NCBI RefSeq assembly: GCF_002101705.1
Contig: NZ_LQPC01000030.1
Location: 310,001-374,000 of the forward strand
Direction: 5' to 3'
Source of the DNA: Mycolicibacterium iranicum
GTDB taxonomy: Bacteria > Actinomycetota > Actinomycetes > Mycobacteriales > Mycobacteriaceae
Length of the DNA: 64,000 bases
Under the pieces are notes generated by a model that was not told where the DNA came from, searched no databases, and saw only the letters and a list, made by a program, of their open reading frames with translations. Positions 28,251-37,486 of this stretch are shown piece by piece. Position 1 is the stretch's first letter. Every line of letters begins with the position of its first letter. The position numbers were made by a program, and so were the translations under genes.

Positions 28251-29861
28251 ATGGCCGCCGAAGCGATCGAGATCGGACGAATCAGCGCATTCGTCCGATG
28301 GGTCGCGCGCACCCCGTGGCCGGTGTTCACCCTCGGCATGCTTCAGGCCGACATCATCGGTGCCCTGCTGGTGCTCGGTTTCCTGCGTTTCGGGCTACCC
28401 CCCGAGGACCGCATCCAGCTCCAGGATCTGCCCGCATTCAACCTGGCGATCTTCCTCGGTTACCTCTTCGTCTCGTTCACCGTCGCGTCCTATTTCACGC
28501 TGCGCATGCTCATCCCGGTGATGCGCTGGCAGCGGCGCGACATGCTGCTCGGTGACCGCGACCCCGCCGACACCGAGGTCGCGCGCATCCGTGCGCTGAA
28601 GATGCCCTTCTACCGCTCGCTGATCAGCGCGACGAACTGGCTGCTGGGCTCGGTGGTGTTCATCGTCGCCAGCTGGCCGGTGGCCAGCAAGTCCGCGCCC
28701 GTCGTCGCGGTCGCCACCGGCCTGGGCGCCACCGCGACCGCGATCATCGGATATCTGCAGTCCGAGCGGGTCCTGCGACCGGTGGCGGTTGCGGCGCTGC
28801 GCGGCGGTGTGCCGGAGAACTTCCGGGCACCCGGTGTCATCCTGCGCCAGGTGCTGACCTGGGTGCTCTCGACCGGCGTCCCGCTGGTGGCGATCCTGCT
28901 GGCCTTGGTGGCCAGCAAGTTCGACGTCCTGACCGCGCCCGCGGACCGGGTGATCACCACGATCCTGCTGCTGGCGATCGTCGCGCTGGTGATCGGGCTG
29001 TCCAGCACGGTGCTGGTGGCCATGTCGATCGCCGACCCGCTGCGCCAGCTGCGCTGGGCCCTCGGCGAGGTGCAGCGCGGCAACTACAACGCGCACATGC
29101 AGATCTACGACGCCAGCGAACTCGGGCTGCTGCAGGCCGGGTTCAACGACATGGTGCGCGACCTCGCCGAACGACAACGTCTGCGGGACCTGTTCGGCCG
29201 GTACGTGGGCGAAGACGTCGCCCGCCGAGCGCTGGAGCGCGGCACCGAGCTCGGCGGCCAAGAACGCGACGTGGCGGTGCTGTTCGTCGACCTGGTCGGT
29301 TCCACGCATCTGGCCGCGACGATTCCGGCCGCCGAGGTCGTCAACCTGCTCAACGAGTTCTTCCGCGTCGTCGTCGACACCGTCAACCGGCACGGCGGGT
29401 TCGTCAACAAATTCCAGGGTGACGCAGCACTGGCCATCTTCGGCGCCCCGATCGAACACCCCGATGCGTCCGGGGCCGCGCTGGCCGCCTCACGGGAGTT
29501 GCACGACGAGTTGATCGAGGTGCTGGGCGAAACCGAGTTCGGCATCGGGGTGTCGGCGGGCCGAGCGATCGCCGGCCACATCGGTGCACAGGCCCGCTTC
29601 GAGTACACCGTGATCGGCGACCCGGTCAACGAAGCCGCCCGGCTCACCGAGCTGGCCAAGTTGGAGCCCGGCCACGTGCTGGCGTCCTCGATCGCGGTGT
29701 CACAGGCACTGGACGCCGAGGCACTGTGCTGGGACGTCGGCGAGATCGTCGAATTGCGTGGCCGGACGGCGCCGACCCAACTGGCGCGACCGGTCAACCT
29801 GTTCACGCCGGGCAGTGTCGACAGCCAGGTCGCCGACGACGTGTCCAGCAGGAGCAGTTAA
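28251..29861 (+). CDS. Membrane class III adenylate cyclase with HAMP domain
   Basis: 536-residue Rv3645-type cyclase. Six predicted helices occupy about residues 25-260, a HAMP linker follows at about 255-308, then the catalytic domain. The metal-binding motif is VLFVDLVGSTHL (Asp347), the second conserved block KFQGDAALAIFG (Asp391), and VIGDPVNEAARL carries the Asn/Arg-type transition-state region. It would make cAMP, the ligand of Crp encoded at 54.5 kb. Divergent promoters share the 82 bases before it. Its stop overlaps the convergent topA stop. Confidence 0.92.
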   Translation: MAAEAIEIGRISAFVRWVARTPWPVFTLGMLQADIIGALLVLGFLRFGLPPEDRIQLQDLPAFNLAIFLGYLFVSFTVASYFTLRMLIPVMRWQRRDMLLGDRDPADTEVARIRALKMPFYRSLISATNWLLGSVVFIVASWPVASKSAPVVAVATGLGATATAIIGYLQSERVLRPVAVAALRGGVPENFRAPGVILRQVLTWVLSTGVPLVAILLALVASKFDVLTAPADRVITTILLLAIVALVIGLSSTVLVAMSIADPLRQLRWALGEVQRGNYNAHMQIYDASELGLLQAGFNDMVRDLAERQRLRDLFGRYVGEDVARRALERGTELGGQERDVAVLFVDLVGSTHLAATIPAAEVVNLLNEFFRVVVDTVNRHGGFVNKFQGDAALAIFGAPIEHPDASGAALAASRELHDELIEVLGETEFGIGVSAGRAIAGHIGAQARFEYTVIGDPVNEAARLTELAKLEPGHVLASSIAVSQALDAEALCWDVGEIVELRGRTAPTQLARPVNLFTPGSVDSQVADDVSSRSS

Positions 29862-32677
29862 GCCTTCTTGGCGGCTTTCTTCGCCACCTTCTTGGCGGGC
29901 GTCTTCTTGGCGGCTTTCTTGGTCGCCTTCTTCTTCACCGGTCCGCGCGCACGGCGATCGGCCAACAACTCCGATGCGCGCGCATCGGTGATCGACAGCA
30001 CGTCGTCGCCCTTGCGCAGGCTGGCGTTGGTCTCGCCGTCGGTGACATAGGGCCCGAACCGGCCGTCCTTGATCACCATCGGCTTCTCCGAGACGGGGTC
30101 GACGCCGAGCTCGCGCAACGGTGGTGTCGCCGCACCCTGCCTGCCGCGCCGTTTCGGCTCCGCGTAGATCTTCAGAGCCTCGTCGAGGGTGATGTCGAAC
30201 ATCTGCTCCTCGGTGGCCAGCGACCGAGAATCGGTGCCGCGCTTGAGGTATGGGCCGTAGCGGCCGTTCTGCGCGGTGATCTCCTCACCGTTGGCCGGGT
30301 CGACGCCGACGACCCGGGGCAGCGACAGCAACCGCAGCGCGTCCTCGAGCGTCACCGTCTCCAAGTCCATCGACCTCAGCAGCGAACCGGTCCGCGGCTT
30401 GGGACCGGTCGGCTTCTTGCCCTTCTTGGCGCCGCTACCCGCAGTGCCATCGTCGGGGTTCCCCGACGCAGGTTCGGGCAGCACCTCGGTGACGTAGGGG
30501 CCGTACCGTCCGTCCTTGGCGACGATCTCATGCCCGGTCTCCGGGTCGACCCCGAGCGAGCGGCCCTCCTGCGGTGTGGCGAACAGCTTTTCGGCCAGCT
30601 CGAGGGTCAGCTCGTCGGGCGTCAGCTCGTCTTTGAGGTTGGCGCGCTGCGGTTTGAGCTCACCGGGATTGTCCGGGTCGGCGACCATGCGCTCGAGGTA
30701 GGCGCCGTTGCGCCCCACGCGGACGTTGATCGCGCGACCTTCGGCGTCGTCGAAGAGCTTGATGGAGTTGACTTCTCGCGCGTCGATCTCTTCGAGGTTG
30801 CCGCCGACGAGCTTCTTCAGCCCGCCCGCGCGGGCGATCGATCCGTCGACGCCGTGCTCGCCGCCGAAGTAGAAGTTGTTGAGCCAGTTGGTCCTTCGCT
30901 CATGCCCGGAGGCGATCTCGTCGAGCTCGTCTTCCATCGCGGCGGTGAAGTCGTAGTCGACCAGACGGCTGAAATGCTGCTCCAGCAAACCGATCACGGC
31001 GAATGCCACCCACGACGGGACCAGCGCGCTGCCCTTCTTGTGGACGTAACCGCGGTCCTGGATGGTCTTGATGATCGAGCTGTACGTCGACGGCCTGCCG
31101 ATGCCCAGGTCCTCGAGCGCCTTGATAAGCGAGGCCTCGGTGTAGCGCGCGGGCGGCGACGTGGTGTGACCGTCGGCGGTCAGATCCTTGGCGTCGACGC
31201 GCTGGCCCTGCGTCAAGTTCGGCAGTCGGCTCTCGGCGTCGTCCGATTCGCCACCGGCCAGATCGTCGATGCTCTCGACATATGCCTTCAGGAAGCCGGG
31301 GAAGGTGATGGTGCGACCGCTGGCGTTGAACACGACCTGCTCGCCGGACACTGCGTTGCCGCCGATGCGCAAGCTCAGCGTGGTGCCGCGCGCGTCGGCC
31401 ATCTGCGAAGCGACGGTGCGCTGCCAGATCAGCTCGTAGAGCCGGAATTCGTCGGTGTCGAGCTGGCTGTGCAGCTGCCCCGGCGTCTGGAACACGTCAC
31501 CGGCGGGACGAATGGCCTCGTGGGCCTCCTGCGCGTTCTTCACCTTGCGGGTGTACTGGCGCGCCGTCGGGTGCACGTATTCCTCGCCGTAGAGCTGGCG
31601 GGCCTGGTTGCGTGCGGCGTCAATCGCCGACTGCGACAGCGTGGTCGAGTCGGTACGCATGTAGGTGATGTAGCCGTTCTCGTACAGCCGCTGCGCGATG
31701 CTCATCGTGCGCTCGGAGGAGAATCGCAGCTTGCGGCCCGCCTCCTGCTGCAGCGTCGAGGTCATGAACGGCGCATACGGCTTGCGGGTGTACGGCTTCT
31801 GCTCGACAGACGTGACGGCCAACTGGGCGCCGCGCAGGCCACCGGCCAGCGCGTTGGCGGCGGTCTCGTCGAGCACCAGCACTTCGTCGGGCTTCTTCAC
31901 CGCACCGAGGGAGTCGAAGTCACGGCCGGTGGCCACGCGACGTCCGTCGACTGTATTGAGCTTGGCGACGAAGGTCGGGGGGCTGGCCTGCGCGTCCGAC
32001 ACGCTGGCATCCAGCTCGGCGGTGACGTCCCAGTACCCGGCGCTGCGGAACGCCATTCGCTCGCGTTCGCGCTGAACGATGATGCGGGTGGCCACCGACT
32101 GGACGCGGCCGGCCGACAGCTTGGGCGCGACCTTCTTCCACAGCACGGGGCTGACCTCGTAGCCGTACAGCCGGTCGAGGATGCGGCGGGTCTCCTGGGC
32201 ATCGACCAGGTCGTTGTCGAGGTCGCGGGGGTCCGCGGCGGCGGCCCGGATCGCGGGCTCGGTGATCTCGTGGAACACCATCCGCTTGACCGGGATGCGG
32301 GGCTTGAGCGTCTCGAGGAGGTGCCAGGCAATGGCCTCGCCCTCGCGGTCACCGTCGGTGGCGAGGTAGAGCTCGTCGACGTTCTTGAGCTTGTCTTTCA
32401 GGTCCGCGACGGTGCTCTTCTTGTCGGGACTGATGATGTAGAGCGGTTCGAAGTCGGCGTCGACGTTGACCCCCAGGCGGGCCCACGGTTCCGATTTGTA
32501 CTTGGCCGGCACGTCAGCAGCGGCCCGCGGCAGGTCGCGGATGTGCCCCCGAGACGATTCGACGATGTAATTGGACCCGAGGTAACCAGCGATTTTGCGC
32601 GCCTTGGTAGGCGACTCGACTATGACGAGTCGTCGCACTGACCCGTTTCTGCCGCTGCCGCGGTCCCCGTCAGCCAC
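29858..32677 (-). CDS. topA: DNA topoisomerase I
   Basis: Type IA topoisomerase relaxing negative supercoils; 939 residues from GTG 32677. The Toprim domain starts with RRLVIVESPTKARKIAGYLG and carries TDGDREGEAIAWHLL. The catalytic tyrosine is in GYITYMRTDSTTLS, and GRVQSVATRIIV is conserved. The C-terminal half has repeated GRYGPYV modules, each followed by a TLDEAL-type segment, and no zinc fingers, as in mycobacteria. The tail is a Lys/Ala-rich stretch resembling histone H1, thought to aid DNA binding. The 14 residues upstream of the chosen start are unlikely to be coding. Confidence 0.96.
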   Translation of the reverse strand: MADGDRGSGRNGSVRRLVIVESPTKARKIAGYLGSNYIVESSRGHIRDLPRAAADVPAKYKSEPWARLGVNVDADFEPLYIISPDKKSTVADLKDKLKNVDELYLATDGDREGEAIAWHLLETLKPRIPVKRMVFHEITEPAIRAAAADPRDLDNDLVDAQETRRILDRLYGYEVSPVLWKKVAPKLSAGRVQSVATRIIVQRERERMAFRSAGYWDVTAELDASVSDAQASPPTFVAKLNTVDGRRVATGRDFDSLGAVKKPDEVLVLDETAANALAGGLRGAQLAVTSVEQKPYTRKPYAPFMTSTLQQEAGRKLRFSSERTMSIAQRLYENGYITYMRTDSTTLSQSAIDAARNQARQLYGEEYVHPTARQYTRKVKNAQEAHEAIRPAGDVFQTPGQLHSQLDTDEFRLYELIWQRTVASQMADARGTTLSLRIGGNAVSGEQVVFNASGRTITFPGFLKAYVESIDDLAGGESDDAESRLPNLTQGQRVDAKDLTADGHTTSPPARYTEASLIKALEDLGIGRPSTYSSIIKTIQDRGYVHKKGSALVPSWVAFAVIGLLEQHFSRLVDYDFTAAMEDELDEIASGHERRTNWLNNFYFGGEHGVDGSIARAGGLKKLVGGNLEEIDAREVNSIKLFDDAEGRAINVRVGRNGAYLERMVADPDNPGELKPQRANLKDELTPDELTLELAEKLFATPQEGRSLGVDPETGHEIVAKDGRYGPYVTEVLPEPASGNPDDGTAGSGAKKGKKPTGPKPRTGSLLRSMDLETVTLEDALRLLSLPRVVGVDPANGEEITAQNGRYGPYLKRGTDSRSLATEEQMFDITLDEALKIYAEPKRRGRQGAATPPLRELGVDPVSEKPMVIKDGRFGPYVTDGETNASLRKGDDVLSITDARASELLADRRARGPVKKKATKKAAKKTPAKKVAKKAAKKA

Positions 32678-32812
32678 TGTTCGAAAAGCTCCACTTCTTC
32701 TGCTGCCTGCGGATTGCATTTACTCATGCGACCCGCTCCGGCAACTGACAATTTCGCACCCCGGGCTTGCCGACGCAAACCGTCGCCCCCCTGCCGAGGT
32801 GCCGCGGCCGGG

Positions 32813-33391
32813 CTAGATCCGCGGCCACTGCGACAACGCCTCGGCGACCGCGGGAGGTTCCCCCACGTTCTCTACCAGGCGCGATAGACGTCGTCGTCCA
32901 CTGATTCGCAGCGCCGGATGCGACCCTCTGGTACCGATGAGAGTCGGCGCGATTCCGACTCTCATCATCGCTGACGCCAGCGCAGAATGCGTGTCGGGCG
33001 CATGCGGATCCAGTCCGAGCAAGTAGCGATCGGCCTCCGGAGTGCCTGACGCCAGCGTCCAGGCCCGCAATTCCCGCGGCCCGGGCAGCCACTGCGGCGG
33101 GACGGTCTTGACCGCTCCACGCGTCCACTCAGCGGCAATTCCGGCCAGTCGGGAGTCCGCAGCGGTGCGCACCAGCGGGTTGTTCTCGTCGGTGCGGGCG
33201 ATCTCAGGCTCTAATCCCGCATCGGCGATCATCTCGGCCAGCGCCTCGGCGCGCCACAGGTGCTCGACCACGACCGACAGCCGCGCAGCACCGCTGACGA
33301 GCACAACCTGCCCCGGCCCGGCCAGCAGGCCCGTCAGATCGGCGATCGCCGGGGGCACCGACTCCGCAGAAAAGAAGGACAGCTGGCTCAC
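32813..33391 (-). CDS. Conserved hypothetical protein, Rv3647c type
   Basis: 192-residue protein of unknown function, conserved at this place between topA and cspA in mycobacteria. From GTG 33391 it reads SQLSFFSAESVPPAIADLTGLLAGPGQVV. Other features are LSVVVEHLWRAEALAEMI, DENNPLVRT, WTRGAVKTVPPQWLPGPRELRAW and a C-terminal block with SHPALRISGRRRLSRLVE, which looks like a basic nucleic-acid-binding surface. No membrane segment or catalytic motif was recognised. Alternative starts just upstream would add only a few residues. Confidence 0.8.
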   Translation of the reverse strand: MSQLSFFSAESVPPAIADLTGLLAGPGQVVLVSGAARLSVVVEHLWRAEALAEMIADAGLEPEIARTDENNPLVRTAADSRLAGIAAEWTRGAVKTVPPQWLPGPRELRAWTLASGTPEADRYLLGLDPHAPDTHSALASAMMRVGIAPTLIGTRGSHPALRISGRRRLSRLVENVGEPPAVAEALSQWPRI

Positions 33392-33460
33392 AACGACGAG
33401 ATTAGGCCAGCGACCCCCGGCAGACGTGTTGCCCGGCCGCAGGCCTGGTCCCACAAGAGA

Positions 33461-33498
33461 TCACCCCCGCGTCATCCGAGTGGACGGCGCGGGGGTGA
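33461..33498 (-). terminator. cspA terminator hairpin
   Basis: TCACCCCCGCG and CGCGGGGGTGA form a perfect 11-base stem 25 bases below the cspA stop on the minus strand. No strong T-run follows. Confidence 0.6.
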
Positions 33499-33522
33499 TG
33501 TGAGGTCTTTGGTGTGTTCTGC

Positions 33523-33726
33523 TCAGACGGCGCGAACGCCGGTGGCCTGCGGGCCCTTGGGGCTCTGGCCGACCTCGAACTCGACCTTCTGGTTCTCTTC
33601 CAGGGTGCGGAAGCCGGAACCCTGGATCTCCGTGTAGTGGACAAAAACGTCAGCGGAGCCGTCCTCGGGGGCGATGAAGCCGAAGCCCTTCTCCGCGTTG
33701 AACCACTTCACAGTTCCCTGTGGCAT
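33523..33726 (-). CDS. cspA: Cold shock protein
   Basis: 67-residue single cold-shock domain that binds single-stranded RNA or DNA and melts RNA structure. RNP1 is KGFGFI and RNP2 is VFVHY; the N-terminal [15 protein letters not shown] and the C-terminal [10 protein letters not shown] are family features. A purine-rich ribosome site (AGAAGGAAAG) precedes the ATG. The gap to the divergent helicase start is 310 bases, leaving room for a long 5' leader, common for cold-shock genes. Confidence 0.97.
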   Translation of the reverse strand: MPQGTVKWFNAEKGFGFIAPEDGSADVFVHYTEIQGSGFRTLEENQKVEFEVGQSPKGPQATGVRAV

Positions 33727-34036
33727 CTTTCGTACTTTCCTTCTCTATATTCACCGGGTGCGGTCCGCCGCTTCTCGGCAGTCCGGGCCGGTTCCGACCG
33801 CCATACCTTCGTGGAGTGCTCGGAACTCGACCCGACCTACAACCCTCGCAGGAACCGCGATCGCAACGTCGTTCCTGCGAGTGCTTTTACACGAACACAG
33901 AAGCTGCGACCGCGATCAGTCAACCACGTTCATGGCTGTGGCGACAGTCTCGCGGTCATCACATGGTGAACAATTCACGTACAACAAGTTCTGGGCCGGG
34001 TTTTGGGCGGCCCGAGTACGTAACCGGAAGGGTCCG
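33727..34036. promoter_or_regulatory. cspA leader and divergent helicase promoter region
   Basis: 310 bases between the cspA and helicase starts. The minus strand has an AT-rich GTGAATATAGAG close to cspA. The plus strand ends in CCGGAAGGGTCCG just before the helicase ATG, giving it a ribosome site. An open plus-strand frame runs through, but it is antisense to cspA at its 5' end and has no family resemblance, so it was not taken as coding. Confidence 0.4.
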
Positions 34037-36388
34037 ATGACAGATCCGGTGCCGGATTTCGGTCGCGAGTTGCTCGCATGTGCGGTCGAGGGCACCCCCG
34101 CCGACGAGCAGCCGCTCCGCCATGTCGCGGACCTGGCGCCGAGGCGGGCGAGGACGCACGCGTGGCCGGCCTGGGCAGACCCAGATGTGGTGCGGGCGTT
34201 CCATGATCGAGGCGTCGAGTCGCTGTGGTCCCATCAACTGGCCGCGGCGGAACTCGTCCGCGATGGACGCCATGTGGTGTTGAGCACGGGTACCGCGTCA
34301 GGCAAGTCGTTGGCCTACCAGCTACCCATATTGACGGGATTGAAGGACAACCCTCGGTCGCGGGTGCTCTACCTATCCCCCACCAAGGCACTCGGCCACG
34401 ACCAATTGCGCGCCGCCGCAGCGTTGACGGCCGCGATCCCCGGTCTGAACGACGTGGCACCGACGGCCTACGACGGAGACAGCCCCTCAGAGGTGCGCCG
34501 TTTCGCGCGGGAGCGGTCACGGTGGATCTTCTCGAACCCGGACATGATTCATGTGTCCCTGCTGCGCAACCACGCGCGCTGGGCGGTGTTCCTTCGTCAC
34601 CTCCAGTATGTTGTCGTCGACGAATGTCATTACTACCGAGGCATTTTCGGCTCGAATGTGGCCATGGTGCTACGTCGGCTGTTGCGGTTGTGCGCGCGCT
34701 ATTCGCCAACCGAGAGCATGCCGACCGTCATCTTCGCCAGCGCTACGACGTCACAGCCCGCGGCGACCGCGTCGGAGCTGATCGGGCAGACGGTGGCGGA
34801 GGTGACCGAAGACGGTTCACCTCAGGGTGCCCGCACCGTCGCATTGTGGGAGCCCGCCCTGCTCCCCGACCTGTTGGGCGAGAACGGCGCTCCGGTGCGG
34901 CGTTCCGCCGGCGCCGAAGCCGCCAGGGTGATGGCCGACCTGATGGCCGAAGGCGCACGCACGTTGACATTCGTGCGATCCCGTCGGGGAGCCGAACTCG
35001 CAGCGCTGGGCGCCAGGACCCGGTTGGCCGACACCGCACCCGAATTGGCAGAGCAGGTCGCGTCGTACCGAGCGGGATATCTCGCCGAGGACCGCCGCGA
35101 GCTCGAGCACGCACTCGCCGACGGCAGGCTGCGCGGGATGGCTACCACCAACGCGCTGGAACTCGGAGTCGACATCGCGGGCCTCGATGCCGTTGTGCTG
35201 GCCGGCTTTCCGGGAACTGTCGCGTCGTTCTGGCAGCAGGCCGGCCGTGCGGGCCGCCGCGGCCAAGGAGCGCTCATCGTCTTGATCGCCCGCGATGATC
35301 CGCTCGACACCTACCTGGTGCACCACCCGGCGGCGCTGCTGGACAAACCGATCGAGCGGGTGGTGATCGATCCCGCGAATCCGTACGTGCTGGGCCCTCA
35401 GCTGCTTTGCGCGGCAACCGAATTGCCGCTGACCGACGCCGAGGTGCGGATGTGGGATGCCGAGGCGGTGGCCGCGACGCTCGTCGATGACGGGCTGCTG
35501 CGCCGTCGTCCGAGCGGATACTTTCCCGCCCCTGGCCTGGACCCGCACCCCGCTGTCGACATTCGCGGCTCCGGCGGCGGGCAGATCGCGATCCTGGAAG
35601 CGGGCACGGGACGAATGCTCGGCAGCGCGGGAGCGGGTCAGGCCCCGGCGTCGGTGCACCCTGGCGCCGTCTATCTACATCAGGGGGAGAGTTATGTCGT
35701 CGATTCCCTGGATTTCGAGGACGGGATCGCCTTCGTGCACGCCGAGGATCCCGGTTACACGACATTCGCACGGGAGATCACCGGCATCACGGTCACCGGA
35801 GCAGGGGAACGCACCGAACACGGGCCCGTCACCGTCGGCCTGGTGCCCGTGTGTGTCAGCAACACCGTGACCGGATACTTGCGCCGCCGCCTCGATGGTG
35901 AAGTGATCGACTTCGTCGAACTGGAGATGCCGACACGCAACCTGGAGACCATGGCGGTGATGTGCACCATGACTCCGGAAGTGCTGCAGGACAACGGAAT
36001 TGATCCGCTAAGAGTGCCGGGGTCGTTGCACGCGGCCGAGCACGCAGCCATCGGACTACTGCCGCTGATGGCCAGTTGCGACCGCGGCGACATCGGCGGG
36101 GGGTCGACGGCGGTGGGCCCGGTGGACGGCTTGCCGACGATCTTCGTCTACGACGGCTACCCCGGCGGCGCCGGCTTCGCCGCCCGCGGGTTCCGCACGC
36201 TGAGCCAGTGGTGGAACGCGACCGCGTCAGCTATCGAGGCATGCGAATGCCCGGCGGGCTGCCCGTCGTGTGTTCAGTCCCCGAAATGCGGCAACGGCAA
36301 CGACCCGCTCGACAAGGCCGGAGCCGTTCGCGTGTTGCGCCTGGTCACGGGCGCCCTGGCGGCGAAAGGTGACAATGGCCGTCGGTAG
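34037..36388 (+). CDS. DEAD/DEAH-box helicase with C-terminal cysteine domain (MrfA/Hrq1-like)
   Basis: 783-residue superfamily 2 helicase. Motif I is GTASGKS at 85-91, motif II DECH at 195-198, motif III SATT, and motif VI QQAGRAGRRGQ. The C-terminal third is the DUF1998 region, ending in a cysteine cluster CECPAGCPSCVQSPKCG that should bind a metal. B. subtilis MrfA and yeast Hrq1, which share this build, act in repair of crosslinks and related lesions; the same role is inferred here. The start at 34037 has the ribosome site GGAAGGG. Corresponds to Rv3649-type proteins. Confidence 0.88.
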   Translation: MTDPVPDFGRELLACAVEGTPADEQPLRHVADLAPRRARTHAWPAWADPDVVRAFHDRGVESLWSHQLAAAELVRDGRHVVLSTGTASGKSLAYQLPILTGLKDNPRSRVLYLSPTKALGHDQLRAAAALTAAIPGLNDVAPTAYDGDSPSEVRRFARERSRWIFSNPDMIHVSLLRNHARWAVFLRHLQYVVVDECHYYRGIFGSNVAMVLRRLLRLCARYSPTESMPTVIFASATTSQPAATASELIGQTVAEVTEDGSPQGARTVALWEPALLPDLLGENGAPVRRSAGAEAARVMADLMAEGARTLTFVRSRRGAELAALGARTRLADTAPELAEQVASYRAGYLAEDRRELEHALADGRLRGMATTNALELGVDIAGLDAVVLAGFPGTVASFWQQAGRAGRRGQGALIVLIARDDPLDTYLVHHPAALLDKPIERVVIDPANPYVLGPQLLCAATELPLTDAEVRMWDAEAVAATLVDDGLLRRRPSGYFPAPGLDPHPAVDIRGSGGGQIAILEAGTGRMLGSAGAGQAPASVHPGAVYLHQGESYVVDSLDFEDGIAFVHAEDPGYTTFAREITGITVTGAGERTEHGPVTVGLVPVCVSNTVTGYLRRRLDGEVIDFVELEMPTRNLETMAVMCTMTPEVLQDNGIDPLRVPGSLHAAEHAAIGLLPLMASCDRGDIGGGSTAVGPVDGLPTIFVYDGYPGGAGFAARGFRTLSQWWNATASAIEACECPAGCPSCVQSPKCGNGNDPLDKAGAVRVLRLVTGALAAKGDNGRR

Positions 36389-36397
36389 GATCTGCCC
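36386..36397 (+). promoter_or_regulatory. Leaderless -10 overlapping the helicase stop codon
   Basis: TAGGAT at 36386-36391 is spaced six bases from the ATG at 36398. Its first three bases are the TAG stop of the helicase gene, so one triplet serves as both stop codon and promoter element. Confidence 0.5.
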
Positions 36398-37468
36398 ATG
36401 ACCCACGACTGGATGCTCGTGGAAACACTGGGCACTGTGCCTGTCGTCGTCGCACATGGTGCCCACACCAAAGACCTGATTCCGATCGGCACCTTCCTGC
36501 GCCGCAGCCCCCATCTGATGGCCATTCAGACCGCCATCGGCGAAACGGTGCGCAGTGCGACCGGCCTGAGCAGCATCACACCCAAGAACGACCGGGTGAT
36601 CCGAACCGAAGTGGTCCAGATGTCGGACGGCCGCATCCACGGCGTACAGATGTGGCTGGGAGCGCCCGACGAAGCGCCGCCCGAGCGCCCCCTGGTGGGC
36701 TCGCTGATGTGGGACCTGACCGCGGGCACCGCGACCGACACCGTCGAATCCCTTCAGGTGGGCGGATGGGACCCGGCCAAACAGATGACCCACGGGCGCG
36801 CCTTCGCCGACGACCTGCCGCGCCGCGAACTGAAGCGCAACGAAGCCGAAGTCATCAGCATGGTGATCAATCCCGAAGCGGGAGTGACCATTTGCGATAC
36901 GTGGGATGTGATCGACTACCGCGGTGAACCGATCACCGTTGGGTTCGTCGCGCGATCGGTGCCCGAAACCCAGGACGACGGCAGCGAACGGCTCATCTGC
37001 CGCGCGATGAACTGGCGCACCGTCCGCGAAGGCCCAGGCATCCAGCACGACCTGCTGGCGCAGCGCATCCTCGACGGTCTCGCGCAGCCGGGCGTGCACC
37101 GAGCACTGGTGGACCCGAAGAACTGGACGCTGCTGAAGTGGCTGGACGATCCGGTGCCGTTCTTTGACTGGCGCGCCGGCATGGTCCGCGAGCAGGCCGT
37201 CCATCCGCAAGATCGACAGACGATGAAGAAGATGGCCGCCGACTTCGATACGGGCGCCGCCAGCGGAGTACTGCGGATGGTCGGCCATCACGGAGGCTGG
37301 ACCCCGGTGCACGTGACGGTCAATCGGGTGGAGCTCGGCAGGGGCATTCACGCCGGCCTGGCGTCGCTGCGAATGCCGACGACCGCCGAACTCACCGCCG
37401 CGGGAATCGAGGAGCACCCCGACTCGGAAGCGCCGCGCCCCGGCAACGACCCACTGCGCAGAAGCTAG
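36398..37468 (+). CDS. Rv3651-type multi-sensor-domain protein
   Basis: 356-residue protein matching the mycobacterial Rv3651 family by position and character. From recall, that family folds as tandem PAS-GAF-PAS-like sensor domains with no enzymatic output. Here the first domain spans about residues 1-115 (LGTVPVVVAHGAHTKDLIPIGTF), a middle domain about 120-240, and a last domain about 240-345 (WLDDPVPFFDWRAGMVREQAVHPQDRQTMKKM). No membrane segment, kinase or DNA-binding motif is seen. Ligand and partner are unknown. Confidence 0.7.
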   Translation: MTHDWMLVETLGTVPVVVAHGAHTKDLIPIGTFLRRSPHLMAIQTAIGETVRSATGLSSITPKNDRVIRTEVVQMSDGRIHGVQMWLGAPDEAPPERPLVGSLMWDLTAGTATDTVESLQVGGWDPAKQMTHGRAFADDLPRRELKRNEAEVISMVINPEAGVTICDTWDVIDYRGEPITVGFVARSVPETQDDGSERLICRAMNWRTVREGPGIQHDLLAQRILDGLAQPGVHRALVDPKNWTLLKWLDDPVPFFDWRAGMVREQAVHPQDRQTMKKMAADFDTGAASGVLRMVGHHGGWTPVHVTVNRVELGRGIHAGLASLRMPTTAELTAAGIEEHPDSEAPRPGNDPLRRS

Positions 37469-37486
37469 ACGCCGAACGCCGAAGTC

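Noticed and set aside
29726..32641. Plus-strand open frame of 971 codons opposite topA
   Set aside because: It is the antisense shadow of topA in high-GC DNA, with shadow-type Arg/Gly/Val/Asp composition and no family motif.
33674..34036. 120-codon N-terminal extension of the helicase
   Set aside because: It overlaps cspA antisense, lacks similarity and has no ribosome site; ATG 34037 has a good one.
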